A stretch of 64,000 nt of DNA from Viscum album (lineage: Eukaryota > Streptophyta > Magnoliopsida > Santalales > Viscaceae): NCBI GenBank assembly GCA_963277665.1, contig OY728120.1:939907195-939971194 (forward strand), in the 5' to 3' direction. The stretch's first letter is position 1. Every line of letters starts with the position of its first letter. Under the pieces are notes generated by a model that saw nothing but the letters and a program-made list of their open reading frames with translations, searched no databases and was not told the origin of the DNA. The translations under genes were made by a program, and so were the position numbers. Shown here piece after piece: positions 34,969-47,530 of the stretch.

Positions 34969-37900
34969 TGTAGAGACCCTAAGCTTGATGTACATGGACA
35001 TTACATTACTTTTTCGGAATACTTAATACATAACAAAAACAGACACACAAGGACCATAATAGTTTAGTGTCTTTGGAAACATGGAATGTAAACTTCTAAT
35101 AGTGGTGAAAGATCTTCAATATATCCCATAAAGATCTTCCTCCTTTTTGTTTCCTGACCTAAAACCTTTCTTTTGATCCTGGGGGAAAATAAAACATAAA
35201 AAGGGTGAGCTCAAATGCTCAGTAAGGGTAAGCATGGATAAAATAAAACATACCATAAACATTGGAACTTAAAAACATGAACATAATGTTTAAACATTAA
35301 AATCTTGAGCAACGACATAAAACATGGAAGTACATAAGGCATAGATCATAATGGAACATAAATAATGATAACGTAGAATGGGAATAAAACATGTAATTGT
35401 GGCATCCATTAAGCACATGTAATGATTTCCATAGTAGCCAAGGCATTGCTTCCAAGACCATCTTAGTGGACAAAGTCCCATTCTGAATTGAGTTCACTCC
35501 TCGTTTCAGTCCTGTAACACTGAACCAGATTAACTTACCATTCTAGCCATGTCTATCTCATGAGATATAAAATCCTTACACAATTCATTGTAGGGAGATA
35601 TAGGTCCCACCCATCTCATAATGAAATCATTCTTACTTGTGCCACAATATAAACATACATCATTCATAATAACCCAATAAATAAAATGGGTTTCATAAAC
35701 ATCATCCCATCATTACATAATCCATATAAAAGAAATGGATATCATTTCATAATAAGAGAAGTGAAACCATGTAAATCATAGAGAAATTATACTTGAAACA
35801 TACACATATGAAATAATGTTATCTTATATGAAAAATGGTTTTGATAAAACACTTGAAATGAATTCTTGAGGAAAATATCCTTTTTTTCTTCAAAATAATT
35901 TTCTTTTCACAAAATGTCATGCAATTTTAAAAGAAGGATATTTTGTTGAAAATATTCATGAAATATTTTGGAGGAAGCTTCATGAAAATAAGGCTTTATA
36001 AAACCGTAAAAACCCTTTCATGCCGTATAAGTTAAAAAAACATTCTTCTCGTACTTTTGTCGGAAAAGTCAAAAAGTACCTCGTAACGTAAACAACAGAA
36101 AGATTCCTTACATACCATGTAGTAAAAGTCAAAAATGGGTAAAAAGGACTTTAAACATACATGAAAACACTTTTATAAAACATGGATATGGATGATAGAA
36201 ATAACCCCAGTAAATAATACGAATAAGCAATCTCGGATAAAAATGAGATTTGCAAAATTATCCCTTACCTTAGGTCCGGTATGCTTCGTACGTATCCGAA
36301 CCTCCTGTATAATGATTTAAATAATGTCATTGACTTATTACAGAATCATATTCATTGTTATTATATCATATATGGTTCACTTATGACTTTATATTACCCG
36401 TTCTTTTGTAAATTCCATGTTAAAGAGCGTTTTGGGTAAAATTGTTTCATTTGTCGTCCGTGTTTTGACTTGTAATTATTCATATGATTACTTAGATCAT
36501 AATTAATTAATTACAGAATATAAAACATGATTTATATATAATATATATTCAGAATATACATATATATAATAAATCAGTAAATGGAAAGAAATACACCGTT
36601 CATGGAGACGGTAGGCCGTACGTACGCATGAACGCTGTTTTCGTTTCCTTATTGAGTTGAATGGAATTAATTAGATGACATACATATATATACACATAAA
36701 TACAGTATCATTATTATGTCATATATTTCATGATTACTTATTATATATACTTTATAATCATTCATGAATGGTTAACGTGGAGAATGAATCTCATCGCGTC
36801 GTGGAGACGGTAGTCCGTACGTACGCACGAGTGATGATATCGTTCTCATGATCGTGGAATTGTATTTAAGTTTATGTATACTATTTCAGAATCAATATCA
36901 CTTTACAATAATCATATATAGTTATTATGTACACCATTATACCCATCCAAGTAAGGTGGTGGTGGAAAATAGATTACACCACGGCGTGGAGACGGTATTC
37001 CGTACGTACGCACGCACGGTAATTTCGTTTTCCGTAGGATGGATTGATGGTGAAATAGGGTTGTTTCATACTTATAATAACATACCAGTATATGAGTTAT
37101 ACTGATGTTATTACTTCATAATGAAACAACCTATGAAGAAGAAGTGGAAGAAGAAATAAAGTTGAAAGAATCGGTAACAGACATTACCTCTTCTTTGAAG
37201 CGCCTCTTTGAGATCTCCTTTTAGGGCACTAAAATTGGACTTTGAGGAAGGACAGAACCTCTAGGATGTTTCTAGGGAAGTGGAGGAGAGAATTTGGCAG
37301 GGGTTGGCCGAGATTTAAGGCTCAAAGTGGTGTGAGGAAGAGAGGGAGGAGGTTCCCTTTTATAAGGGAGGAGAGGGGATCCTTTGGAATAACTAAAACT
37401 ATTATTTTATTATAAAGTCAAATTCGGTTTTAAATAGCTCAAAATTGATTTATTTCGAAGATAAGGTGGGTATGGGTCGAAATACTCTCATCCAATAGAA
37501 TTTAGACAAGTTTAGGTTCCTATTTTAACCTTATCATTTAGATTTAACATTAAGTTAAATAATTTTACTTTTACCGTGTCTTCTTGTGTTCTTACACTAT
37601 AAGGTTAATAAACTTACTATAACAAGCCAAACGAACCCCAAGTTGTTTATTATTAATATATATAACCTTATCTAAGTCATTTGGCCGAACATTAGATTTT
37701 TAGGAATAAAATAACAATTACTAATATAATATTTGTTTTAAAAACTATTTTATGTCAAATTTGACACTATTTAGTAATTGATTTTTTTGAAAATCATAAC
37801 AGAATGATTAGTTCGAAAAAAGTTAATTAAATCAATACTAACATGTCATAGTAACCTATAAAATTAGTGTAATTCATAAAAAGTCTCAAATTACATTTAT

Positions 37901-39207
37901 TTGTGTATTTATAACATCAATTATGTCAATACTTCATTAATAAGATAATTACTGCATTATATTTGTGTCATAAATAAATTAAATTATTTAATGTCTAAAA
38001 ATTAAAAATAATATACCGTTATGTAGGAAAGATTTTTATCTTTCTAAGGAGTATTTATAGTCGAATTTATCTTATGTATAACCCTATATTAAAAATGATT
38101 TTCTTATTAAACTTTGATTTTTACTATTTTAACCCTTCTTTAAATAAATTAATAATAAATGTCCTAATCTAATCCAAGTGGGCCTAAATGGTCTTAATTT
38201 ATTCCTAGGATTGTTTTTGGTAGAATTACACTTGTCCAATAGAATTAGGACATGTGTTAGGGTAATAATAATATCATTTTTACCCTTAATTACCCTATTT
38301 ACTTTTAACCGTGATAAATAAAAGTAAAAAGTTACTATTCACCAAAAATTATTTTCATCTAATTGAACCACATTTTACTTACTGACATCAACCATGTCTC
38401 TCGGATTTTTGAAATTCCACTCAAAGAAGCGGTAAAATTAAGTTATATGAAAAATTCAGTTTTTTTAACTACCACTTAGTGGTTTCACTATTCATCAAAA
38501 ATTGAAAGTTTTCAGAAAAATACCAAAAATTAGGCCTAAGCTATATTTGATATTATGAACTCAAAAATGATGTCTATTTTATCAAATTAAAAACATATAA
38601 GTTGCATTAATTAATTTAAAAAATTAATTCCCGTCGTCAAAACAAATGGCGTGTTTTTAAGAGATAATAACTATCAAAAGATTGGCACTTGTTTATAACT
38701 GGTTTAAATGTGAAATTACATCCAATGACCAACATTGTATTAAATTGTAAAAATATATTCTAAATATAATTTAAAACCACTCAAATTAATAATTTATCAC
38801 TATTAATTATTTCGATTAAAAAAGTTGTTTTTAATGAAAATTTAGTAATTTTCACTATTCATCAGAATATGAAAGTTATCTGAAAAGTACCAAAATTTCA
38901 CCGTAGGCTAAATTCGATACTCCAAATCCAAAAATGAAGTCCATTTTGAGAGATAAAATTTCTAAAATTTAAAAAGGTGGTTATTACTATTCATAACGGC
39001 TAGTTTTAATAATATTTTAATAGCATATTGTTGTTTAGTGAAACTCGGTATTGCGTACTACACATGCTATCGAGGAAGGTCGTGATTGCGTGTAATTCAA
39101 GGCAAGTCAAGGATGCATGTTGAGAAAGCTTTTTTTGGTGTAGCGTACAACACAAGACATTAATGAAATTAAAAAAAATATTTTTCATAAAATCTCGGGG
39201 TGTTACA
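34969..39207 (-). repeat. 5' LTR of element A
   Basis: A 4,239-bp LTR, the partner of 28513-32754. On the minus strand it starts TGTAACACCCCGAGATTTTATG at 39207 and ends at 34969 next to the primer site. The TATA box is at 37358-37364 (minus) and the three hairpin units are at about 36590-36636, 36788-36834 and 36974-37018. It drives element transcription. Most differences from the partner LTR look like single-base changes, several of them at CpG. Confidence 0.96.
37358..37364 (-). promoter_or_regulatory. TATA box of the element A 5' LTR
   Basis: Minus-strand TATAAAA in the block CTCCCTTATAAAAGGGAACC, conserved with 30905-30911. Confidence 0.75.
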
Positions 39208-39212
39208 TGAAT
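39208..39212. repeat. Target site duplication of element A, right copy
   Basis: TGAAT, identical to 28508-28512. Confidence 0.95.
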
Positions 39213-39585
39213 CATCCAATGGATCTCATTTCCTTTATCATGGAGTTAGAAAAACCTCTTGGGAATATGAAAGAGCATGGGTTTTAGTTTCCTTGTTCCC
39301 TATAGATAACTGATGTGGAGTTGGTTTGAGATATCATCATTCTCAAAATAGATATTTTGAAGTCATCATTGGGATGGACTGTATTGTTTCTTTTCATGTT
39401 ATGATTGATTGTTATCATAGGTGTGTCACATTCCATACTATTTATGGGAGATATCAGGTGTTTTAGTGAGAGTGGGATATGAGGTTTCATCATGCCGGAC
39501 CACCCTGCCTAGAGATCAGAAGTTTTTTTTTTCGATTGTTACATTTGATCCCAATGTGGTTTATTCTCTTTTTGATCTCCCTGCT
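39213..39585 (+). pseudogene. Element H protease, second part
   Basis: The frame picks up after element A with HPMDLISF, then, with shifts, FEVIIGMDCIVSFHVMIDCY (39357-39416), which matches the I-L-G-M-D-W-L block ending the chromovirus protease. Stops are present downstream. Confidence 0.82.
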
Positions 39586-40480
39586 ACTATCTAAGAAATT
39601 CCAAAAATTTTCCCAGTTGACTTCTCTAGTATTTCTCTAGATAGGGATTTAGAGTTTAAAATTTATCTGGTTATAATAATGAAACTAATATCAATACCCT
39701 CTTATTATATGGAATAGGTAGAGATGTGGGAGATCAAGATTCAGTTGCATGATCTGATAGAGAAAGGTTTCATTCAACCAAGTTTTTTTCCTTGGGTAGC
39801 TCTATTTATCTTTGTTAAGAAGGTATATGGTTCACTTTAATTATGTGTGTACTATTAGAAGTTGAACCGGGTAACAGTTAAGATTAAGTATCATTTTCCA
39901 CGCATGGATGATTTTTTTGATAAGTTGAAAGGGGAGAAGTAATTTTTAAAGACCAATATTTAGTCATGTTATCATTATCTCAAGGTTTAGGAGTTTAATA
40001 TACCGAAGATGAATTTCAGGGGATGGTATGACCAATATTAATATCTTGTGATGCCTTTTGTTATGAATAATTCTCCTACAATTTTTATGGATTTGATGAG
40101 TCAGATATTCGATCAGTATATCAACTCATTTTTTATAATGTTCATAGATGATATTATGGTTTATTCGAGGTATGAGTGTGAGAATGAGAACCATATGAGT
40201 ATTGTTTTATAAATATTGTGGAGTCACTATTTGTATGGAAATATTTCAAAATGTGGTTTCTAGATTCAATATGTGAAGTTATTGGGGAAAGGGATTTATG
40301 AGCATAGATTATCAGTCGATATTGAGAAGGTGAAGGATATATTTTCATGGGAGGAGACACAAAATTTATTTTATATACAGATATTCCTTTTTCAAGCTGA
40401 ATAAAATCATAGGTTCATCAAGGATTTATTGAAGTTGGCATCACCGTTGACGGTTCTTACCAGGAAAGGGGTGAAATTCA
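39586..40480 (+). pseudogene. pol: Element H reverse transcriptase, broken
   Basis: The order of blocks is intact: IFPVDFSSISLDRDLEFKI, IPSYYME, EKGFIQPSFFPWVALFIFVKK, NSPTIFMDLM, then the catalytic MFIDDIMVYS (FIDD at 40141-40152), NISKCGF and SVDIEKVKDIFSWE. Both catalytic aspartates remain, but numerous stops prevent expression. It is closest in motif content to del/Tekay chromoviruses. Confidence 0.9.
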
Positions 40481-40940
40481 TATTGGATGTAATGTTTTAG
40501 ACTTATTTCGATGAGATGAAATGATTTTTGACATCTTCACATATTCTTGTGTTACCTGATATCAGTAAGGGTTATTTATTATAGTATAATGACTCTGGTG
40601 ATGGTTCATGTTATGTTATTATGTAGGAGGATCATGTTGTGGCTTATGGTGATCTCTTTAGCTTTAGCCACATGAGAAAATTTACCCCACTAATGATTTA
40701 GATATTTCTATAGTTATGTATAATTTTATGTGCTGATGAAATTATATTTTTGGGGAGATATTCATATTATTTTATGACCATAATATTTTTAGCTATATAT
40801 TTTCTTATAAAGACTAAAATATTAGATAGTGGTAGTGGGTGGAGTACCTTCAGATGTTTGACATCGACATCGTATACACCCTGGGGAAGGGGGATGTCAT
40901 TGCATACACTCTTAGAAGGAAAGTACCATTGTAGGATGTC
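40481..40940 (+). pseudogene. Element H RNase H, decayed
   Basis: After RT come LTRKGVKFIL, then VLPDISKGYLL, a frame-shifted VVAYGDL and, near 40830-40920, the block spread over frames that corresponds to W-L-E-Y-L...Y-H-P-G-K-A-N-V-V-A-D-A-L-S-R. Catalytic residues cannot be traced with confidence. Confidence 0.75.
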
Positions 40941-42100
40941 TTAAAATCAATGGAAGAGTGGAAATTGATGGGATTATTTTCTCAATTTCATATTGATTTT
41001 CATGAGGATATTTTAGGTATGGTTATGAATATTGTTAGGTTTTCCTCATATATCCTTGAATCTATTATATAGATTTACCAGAAGGATAATGAGTTTATAG
41101 GAATATGAGAAACTATTTATAGGGGAGATCACTTCTGGTTGGTCTCTACCTTCAGATGGTATTCTCTACTTTTTAAACTGGGTTTTCATCCCAACATATA
41201 CGAGGAGTTAAATGATGTATGATTGTCATAGTTCTTCCTGGTCTATTCATTTTGGCACTAGGAATAAGTATTATGACATGAGGTAATGATTCTGGTGGTT
41301 GGGTACGAAGTGTGATATTTTAGATTATGTTTCCTACTATCACACCTGCCAAAAGATAAAGTAAGATCATCATAAGCCTTTTGGTTTTCTCCAACCTCTT
41401 CCAATTTTGATTTATAAATGCGATGAGGTATCCATGTAATTTGTTATTGGATTACCATGGACTCCTAAAGGGAAGAATTCTATCTGAGTAGTGGTTGATT
41501 GGTTGAAAAAATCAGCTCATTTTATTCTGATTAGGGAGACCAATAAAGTCAAATATCTATGTAATATTTATGTGTAAGAAATTTTGAGGTTACATGGGGT
41601 TCCCTCTAGAATTATTTCAGATGTGATCCATGGTTTACCTCCCAATTTTAGAAGAGTCTATAAGAGGGGATGAAGAATCATGTAAGGCTGAGTAAAACAT
41701 ACCATCTATATATAGATAATCAAATAGAGTGCGATTTTCATATTTTGGAGGATATTAAACATTCTTGTATCTTGGATTCAGGTGGATCGTGGGATAACCA
41801 TATGAAACTTTTGGACTTCTCTTATACCAATAGTTATCGGTTGTCGATCATAATGGCTCCCTTTGAGGTTTTTTATGGTCACCCATATAGATCACCTCTT
41901 TATTGGGAAGATATGGGTGAGGCATCTCTTATGGGGCCAAGTATCATTCTAAAGACATCAGTGAGGATTCAAGATATACATTGGCATATTATTATAATGT
42001 AGAGTCATAAGAAATCATATAAAAATTATCAAACCTATCCTTTGGAGTTATCTATAGGTGACTGGGTTTTCATGAATGTTTATCCTTATTTGGTTCACTA
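40941..42100 (+). pseudogene. Element H integrase, broken
   Basis: Recognised parts are the zinc region (YYHTCQKIK at about 41336-41362), the core (VIGLPWTPKGKNS, VVVDWLKKSAHFILI at about 41491-41535, LRLHGVPSRIISD), and an open stretch, 41670-42002, with SGGSWDNHMKLLDFSYTNSY and MAPFEVFYGHPYRSPLYWED. These are diagnostic for the Tekay/del integrase. The open stretch is the longest coding piece of H. Frames shift at several points. Confidence 0.9.
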
Positions 42101-42510
42101 TTGTCTTGAGAAATAAATAAATTTGGATATGAGATATGTTGAACCATTTTAGGTCACCGAGAAGATTGGGAAGGTTGTGTATTGGTTGTAATTAACAACT
42201 CAGTTGATAGAAATTCATGAAGGTTTCCATGCATTTCAACTCATAAAGTACCATCCTAACCCCTTGCACGTTTTGAGTTGGGAATAGATCGAGTTGGATC
42301 TAGAAATTTTATTTATGGAGAAACCAGTAGAGATTATTGATTCTTAGTTGAAATTCATATGTGTGAAGTTTATCATATTTCTATAGTGTTATGGATACAT
42401 AGATCATATTCTCATGAGACATGGGAGTCCTAATCGTCAGTGGGGGTGTAGTGGTCTCACCTCTTTCTAGAGAACACTTATTCCACATGACTTCTTAGGG
42501 ATATAAATTA
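42101..42510 (+). pseudogene. Element H integrase C-terminus and chromodomain region, decayed
   Basis: Translation shows VTEKIGKVVYWL, a HAFQLIKYHPNPLHVLSW block (about 42231-42285), IELDLEILFMEKPVEIID, and further on a TWE-like end in another frame. This matches the region preceding and forming the chromodomain of Tekay elements, which in active elements targets integration to marked chromatin. Confidence 0.82.
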
Positions 42511-42525
42511 CTATGGTGGGGAGAT
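42511..42525 (+). promoter_or_regulatory. Polypurine tract of element H
   Basis: CTATGGTGGGGAGATT lies immediately before the 3' LTR. Its placement matches the GTGGGGAGA tract of element C. Confidence 0.7.
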
Positions 42526-44626
42526 TTTAACATCCTATAATTTAAGGTATTATCCTCTGATATTAAGGAGTGTGTTTTTATGTTTATAGGGCATTGAGAA
42601 TTTTTTTATGAGTTTTAGAAAAACATGGACTAAGCACTTCCTAAAGGGAACATTAATGCTGGGAAAGTTATTCATGATGTGAATATATTTCTAGGTATAT
42701 TTTGAGAATTTCTTTTAGGGAATGAAAATTATCTAGGCTATTAAAAATTCTCAAATCATGAAATAGTTGATTATTTTGTTTAAGCTAATATGATTCCTTT
42801 TCTTGGTTTACATGAAACTCAAAGGATATATGCCATGAATCTTGGATTTATTACATGAATCATTCATGACCAGTAGGTTTTTAACACACTACAAGCCTGA
42901 ATCCTAATTCATTATCTCTTGATCATCCTTGCCTCAAACCTTAACCTCTTTTAGGTGATTTTTTTGTGTCCCTTCTTCTTCAAGTTCACCTTTTTCAATG
43001 CTTGATCTCTGTGGTGGTAGTGTTGTGTCTCTCTTAGTAAGAAACCTTTCTACTTCCTCATTAACATTTTTCATGAAAAATGTGTTGCATTTTGTTTTTG
43101 GATTCATAGACTATGTGGTGGAATTTGTTTAATCCTTTTCTATATGCATTGTGTGATATTATCCTTGAGGTTGACTTTCATATTGGTTGTGGTGTGACAT
43201 GCATGTTTGTTAATGTATGCATGATCTAACCTCACCATTGGATATCATTTTTTATGGATTTTGATTCTAAGATGTGGGAATCATTGTTAGGGCCTTCATC
43301 ATTGTCTTTAATTTAATTTTTGGCATTGGGGGATCTTTTTGCAGGTAGTGTTTATCCTGAGTTGAGGTAGGTGGTTCCGTCTCTAGCCTTTATTGAAAGA
43401 ACTGTGAATACTCATGTTTTATAAATTTATTTATAAATAAATTAGCATTATTTATTTGTGTAGATAAATGGATTTTTTATAAAAGGAATATTTACCTTGG
43501 TTTAGGGTAAAGGAAAATGGTGTTTTCCAAAAATTTCAAAATGGGTTGAAATGATGGTTTTCAAATCAGGTTTGATAAAAGAAAGGGGTTGTTTGAAATT
43601 GATTTTAAAAATATCTTTTGAAATGATTTGAGAAGTGAAACACATGGGAATCCATGGGTACTTTTGTGGAAGGTGTAACTTAGGGTCATCATCCATTTTT
43701 TGTCAGGGGTTTCACTCATGGGGGGTTCCTATTCTCCCTAGGCCTGTTTTTCTAATGAATTTATTTTTAAATAATTAGGGGATTCACTCATGGGGTGTTC
43801 CTATGCCTCATAGAACTATAGTTCTAGGTAATTGAGTGTGCACTAGTCTTTGGTAGTGGTATGAGTAGTCTACTAGCCTGAAATAGATCCTTGTCCTATT
43901 TATAATTGTTATATGGATTTTTTATTATCTTGGTTTTGATATGCTTACTTTTTATTAGATAAATTTTTATGGAAATTGTTATTTGAAACTATTTTGTATA
44001 TATATTTTTAGAACCATAGAAAAAGGGAATATTTACTATTCTTTTTATATAAACTACTTTATCATTTATCATTCCATGTTTTCTTTAAAACAAGTATATT
44101 GGGATTTTTTTGTATAAATAATTGATATGGAACACTTTGGTGAGATCCTATTGATCCTGTTTAGTCAATACCCTGCACAACCCATTGACAATGTGTAGAC
44201 TAGATTATGCATTTTGATGAAGGAAAAGGAAAGACACCATAGTTAGTTGGTGAGGTTTACATTGACTAGATATAGGTAGGTGGGGGTACATTTCCCACAT
44301 TATCCCATGGATTAATCACTATTTTTTAGTTTTACATTAATGTTGGACTTTCACTTTGGGGTTTGTTATAACTACTTTGAGTCGTATCACTTTTTTTGTC
44401 TTCTAATAGTTATATAATATATTTCTTATGGTTATTCTTACACTATTTCTTTATACCATGTATATATATTCCATGTATTATGTTTCAGGTAGGGAGAAAC
44501 GATTCCCTATTTTTTTTATGCCCTGGTGCTATTCTCCAGCCCTTGGGGATCAGGAATTACCTTTGGGTATGTGGAAGATCTAGGTAGGTACCAGTTTGTG
44601 ATGGTATCTCAATACAATTCATGACA
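42526..44626 (+). repeat. 3' LTR of element H
   Basis: A 2,101-bp LTR, the partner of 7427-9538. It starts TTTAACATCCTATAATTTAAGG (TG decayed to TT) and ends TTCATGACA, followed by the target duplication ATATC. Confidence 0.88.
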
Positions 44627-44631
44627 ATATC
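44627..44631. repeat. Target site duplication of element H, right copy
   Basis: ATATC, four of five bases as at 7422-7426. Confidence 0.7.
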
Positions 44632-45207
44632 CCATGTTGAGAGTGCACCAAAATATAACATTTCAAATTTCTTTTTTCAAGTTTAAAATAATTATTCCAA
44701 CTTTTTTTATCTTCATTTTTATATCTAGTTTTGAATCTTACACATCCTCTTTACTTCTCATGTTGGGAAAAAATCACTTAAGGAAACCTTGCTGTGTTTT
44801 TGGGTTGATTGTGTTTTTTGAAAAAAAAATGGTTAACAGAGTTAGTTGTGGAGTTACAACATGATGGTTGATAAGGTATTTTCAAAAAGATACAAGACAA
44901 AGGAATAAATACTCCAGAATTGGTATATAAAATTATTCAAATAAGGTGGAACCATTTCCTAGTGTTTTTCAAATTTTTGTGGTCCAAAATTTGGAAGACA
45001 CAAGATTTTTGAAAGTTATATTTCCATGGATTCCTCATGAAAATATGAAAAATTAATGGAATTTATTTCTATTAATACATTTTTATGGTAAAGGGACATA
45101 GAAGAATACTGTTTAATTAAAAAACAAATTCTGAAGGGGATTTTGTTTTAACCTGTCATACCCTTATTAACCTCCCTCTCAAGTTAGTTTACTTAGTTGT
45201 ACTATCA
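44632..45207 (+). repeat. Right part of the copia 5' LTR
   Basis: Sequence resuming after element H. Its end (CTGTCATACCC...ACCTCCCTCTC...TACTTAGTTGTACTATCA) has the form of SIRE-like copia LTR termini (TTCACCCCCC...), and a decayed iMet primer site follows at once. Together with about 6.7-7.43 kb it forms an LTR of about 1.3 kb. Confidence 0.6.
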
Positions 45208-45224
45208 ATTTGTATTAGAGGGAA
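45208..45224 (+). promoter_or_regulatory. Primer binding site of the copia element (decayed iMet)
   Basis: ATTTGTATTAGAGGGAA corresponds to ATTGGTATCAGAGC with G-to-T and C-to-T changes. Confidence 0.6.
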
Positions 45225-47340
45225 ATATTAATATTACTATTTCTATCATAGTGGTTTCAAAGGATGTTGTTAATCAAAAAGAGATTATGATATTATAGGG
45301 AAACAATTTTCCATTGTGGAATAATCCGATGTAGCACTGCATTCATTCATTAGGCATGGATGTCTTTACAGTTTCAATTCATGGTATTTATTCTAGTGTA
45401 TATAGTGTAGATTTATTAGAATTAGGACTAATGGAATTTGATGCTGAAACCATTTGAATCAATTCATTAAGGGGATCATTGTCCAATGCAATCTACATTA
45501 AGGTGATGTCATATAAGTAAACACATTACATGTGGTAAAATTTGTTGAATATCTTTTAAGTAGATTCAAAATTAAGATAAGAAAAATTATATATTCTTTA
45601 GAAAAAATATGAGGACCTAATAATGAACCCCAATGAGTTTGTAGATCCAATCTTTGATCAGGTGAATGTTGTTGTGGAAGAAATGCATGGTCTAGGTGAA
45701 ATTCTTAAATATTTAAAGATCATTAAGAACATCATGATAATACTTTCACCATAGTTCAATATGAAATTATTTGTTCTAGAAGATAAATATCCAAAGTAGT
45801 TGGCATTGGATAGCTTACATATTACTCTTGTCACATATGAGATGCGGAATGAAGACATTGAGACAATGGAAAAAGGGAAGTCCAGGTGGAATTGAAGGTT
45901 ATAAAGAGGCTCATTATTGAATATGACTATAAATAAGAAGAGAAAAATAAGGCCATTCCATTCCTTTCCTCAAATCTACAAAGAAGAAAATGAATGTTTA
46001 AAGGGAAACTTCCACTCATATTATTTTGATGTGAAAATGTTGGAAATCTTGTAGAAAGTTGGCCCAAATTTTTTCATGATAATGATAAGGACGAAGGAGA
46101 AAATACCATAAAGAAGTATTTAGCATATTGAAAGGTAATAAATATATTAAGATAAATTTCTTCAAATAGAAGTATATACTTTCACTGAAAAAAGACAGTT
46201 CAGAATAATCTGAGGTTGAAGAGATGGAGAGATGCAAGGATCATGAAGAAAATGCTATGGTGGAAGTTGTAGGTAGCTCCCAAACAAGGGAGTAAATTGA
46301 AAATTAGGAAGAATAGTTCAAAGGAAGATTTGATATCTTGGAATAATTAAAAGACTCTCTTGATGAGATAGATGTTTGGAGATCTAAAATGAAGAAATAA
46401 AATAGAGTGGTTCAGGAGGCCAAACACAATATAAAATAGTAAGAAGTAGGGATGTATGATTTGAAAGAAGAAATTGAAAATCATAAGTCATTCATTATAG
46501 AGAACTCAGAAAATTTTGTCGAGTAAAAGACCAAAATTTAAGAACATAGAAGTGTAATCAATGGTTTGACTAACATAATAAAATATAATATTAAACCTAT
46601 CGAAGAACTTGAATTGGAAGTTATCAGCATGTTAATAAAATTATATGATCAAGAGAGAATCTTGAATCTTTATATGACATTGGGAAATAAGATCACTCAG
46701 ATGATATGAAATATGGAAGTGTCTAATAGAGATCTAGTATGACAGAAGCAACAATCATATCCAAAAGACAAGGCTGGTATGGGGTGTGATCAAGAACTGA
46801 AATATATGATGATTGATATTAGAATGCAAGAACCCACCTTGGGGTTGAAAATTTATTTGGGTACAAATCAGAATTAGAATATTCAAAGAACCCAAGGAAC
46901 AAACGATCCTATAATAATGTATAGCAATACACCTCGTATCAAGTGTTATTTCTATGTAAATATTGTACATTCTCAAAATGTATGTTCCATATCCAAAAGG
47001 TACCAAAGGTAAAAAGTGTAACAAAGTCAGCCACATAGAGTTCAATATTCTGAGAATTATTTTGATGGTTACTATTTCTAGTGTGGTGGATTAGGACACA
47101 TGTATAGATATTTCTCATCAATAATGCAGAGGAATGTGTTGAAGTAGACTAAAAGTGGAAATAAGTAGTAGCTCAAAAAATCATAAAATGAGTGGTAAAT
47201 GAATAATCAATTTGTAGCTCTACAAGATGAAGTTATTCCACCATACTTCTAGGAAGATCAAGAATATAAATCTATAATATGTATGAAATGAATTACATGG
47301 ATCAAAAATAAAAGTGATGAGGATGTAATGGTTACACCAA
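45225..47340 (+). pseudogene. gag: Copia element gag, broken
   Basis: The gag core is readable through stops: MNPNEFVDPIFDQVNVVVEE, EILKYLKIIKNI, then KLFVLEDKYPK and ALDSLHITLVTYEMRN (45797-45847), matching the E-E-A-K-D-L...L-x-T-Y-E block of copia gag. A coiled-coil-like, Lys/Glu-rich region follows (about 46240-46700). A CCHC-like knuckle (YYF-stop-CGGLGHMYRYF, first Cys codon TGT present, one replaced by TAG) lies near 47070-47115. No frame is intact. Confidence 0.78.
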
Positions 47341-47530
47341 TTTCCATTAAAAACATCATATCATACTAGTATATGGATCCTTAATAATGGATGCACATCC
47401 CATATGATTGGAAATAAGTATCTTCTTATAAGCCTCATATATGATGAGGAAGGTGTGGTAAAATTTTGAAATGATGATGGCTAGAAGATTATTTGCTTGT
47501 GAAATGCCAAATTTTGGGGGAAACGATATG
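47341..47530 (+). pseudogene. Copia element protease, inactive
   Basis: WILNNGCTSHMIGNK at 47374-47418 is the copia protease active-site block, normally W-x-x-D-S-G-C-S-x-H-M-T-G. The catalytic Asp is Asn. The domain is otherwise in the expected place between gag and integrase. Confidence 0.85.

Larger units (their letters stand above)
28513..39207 (-). mobile_element. Element A: non-autonomous chromovirus with giant LTRs
   Basis: A 10,695-bp element on the minus strand with a perfect 5-bp target duplication. Its LTRs are 4,242 and 4,239 bp and make up 79% of the element. The internal region is only 2,214 bp and holds an iMet primer site, a remnant of gag zinc knuckles, a SINE-like unit and the polypurine tract. 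No protease, RT or integrase is present, so it needed help in trans. This architecture is that of LARD-like or internally deleted elements. The LTRs differ at about five of their first 100 bases, so A is the youngest large insertion here. Confidence 0.95.
7427..44626 (+). mobile_element. Element H: del/Tekay-type Ty3/gypsy chromovirus interrupted by elements B, E and A
   Basis: The whole element spans 37.2 kb. Subtracting the three nested elements with one copy of each target duplication leaves about 9,027 bp, a normal size for this clade. Parts in order are: 5' LTR 7427-9538, iMet-type primer site, leader, gag, protease, reverse transcriptase, RNase H, integrase with a decayed chromodomain-type C terminus, polypurine tract, and 3' LTR 42526-44626. 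All coding parts carry stops and frameshifts. The LTR pair is strongly diverged, so H is the oldest layer of its nest. It inserted into a copia LTR, whose halves are at about 6.7-7.43 and 44.63-45.21 kb. Confidence 0.88.
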
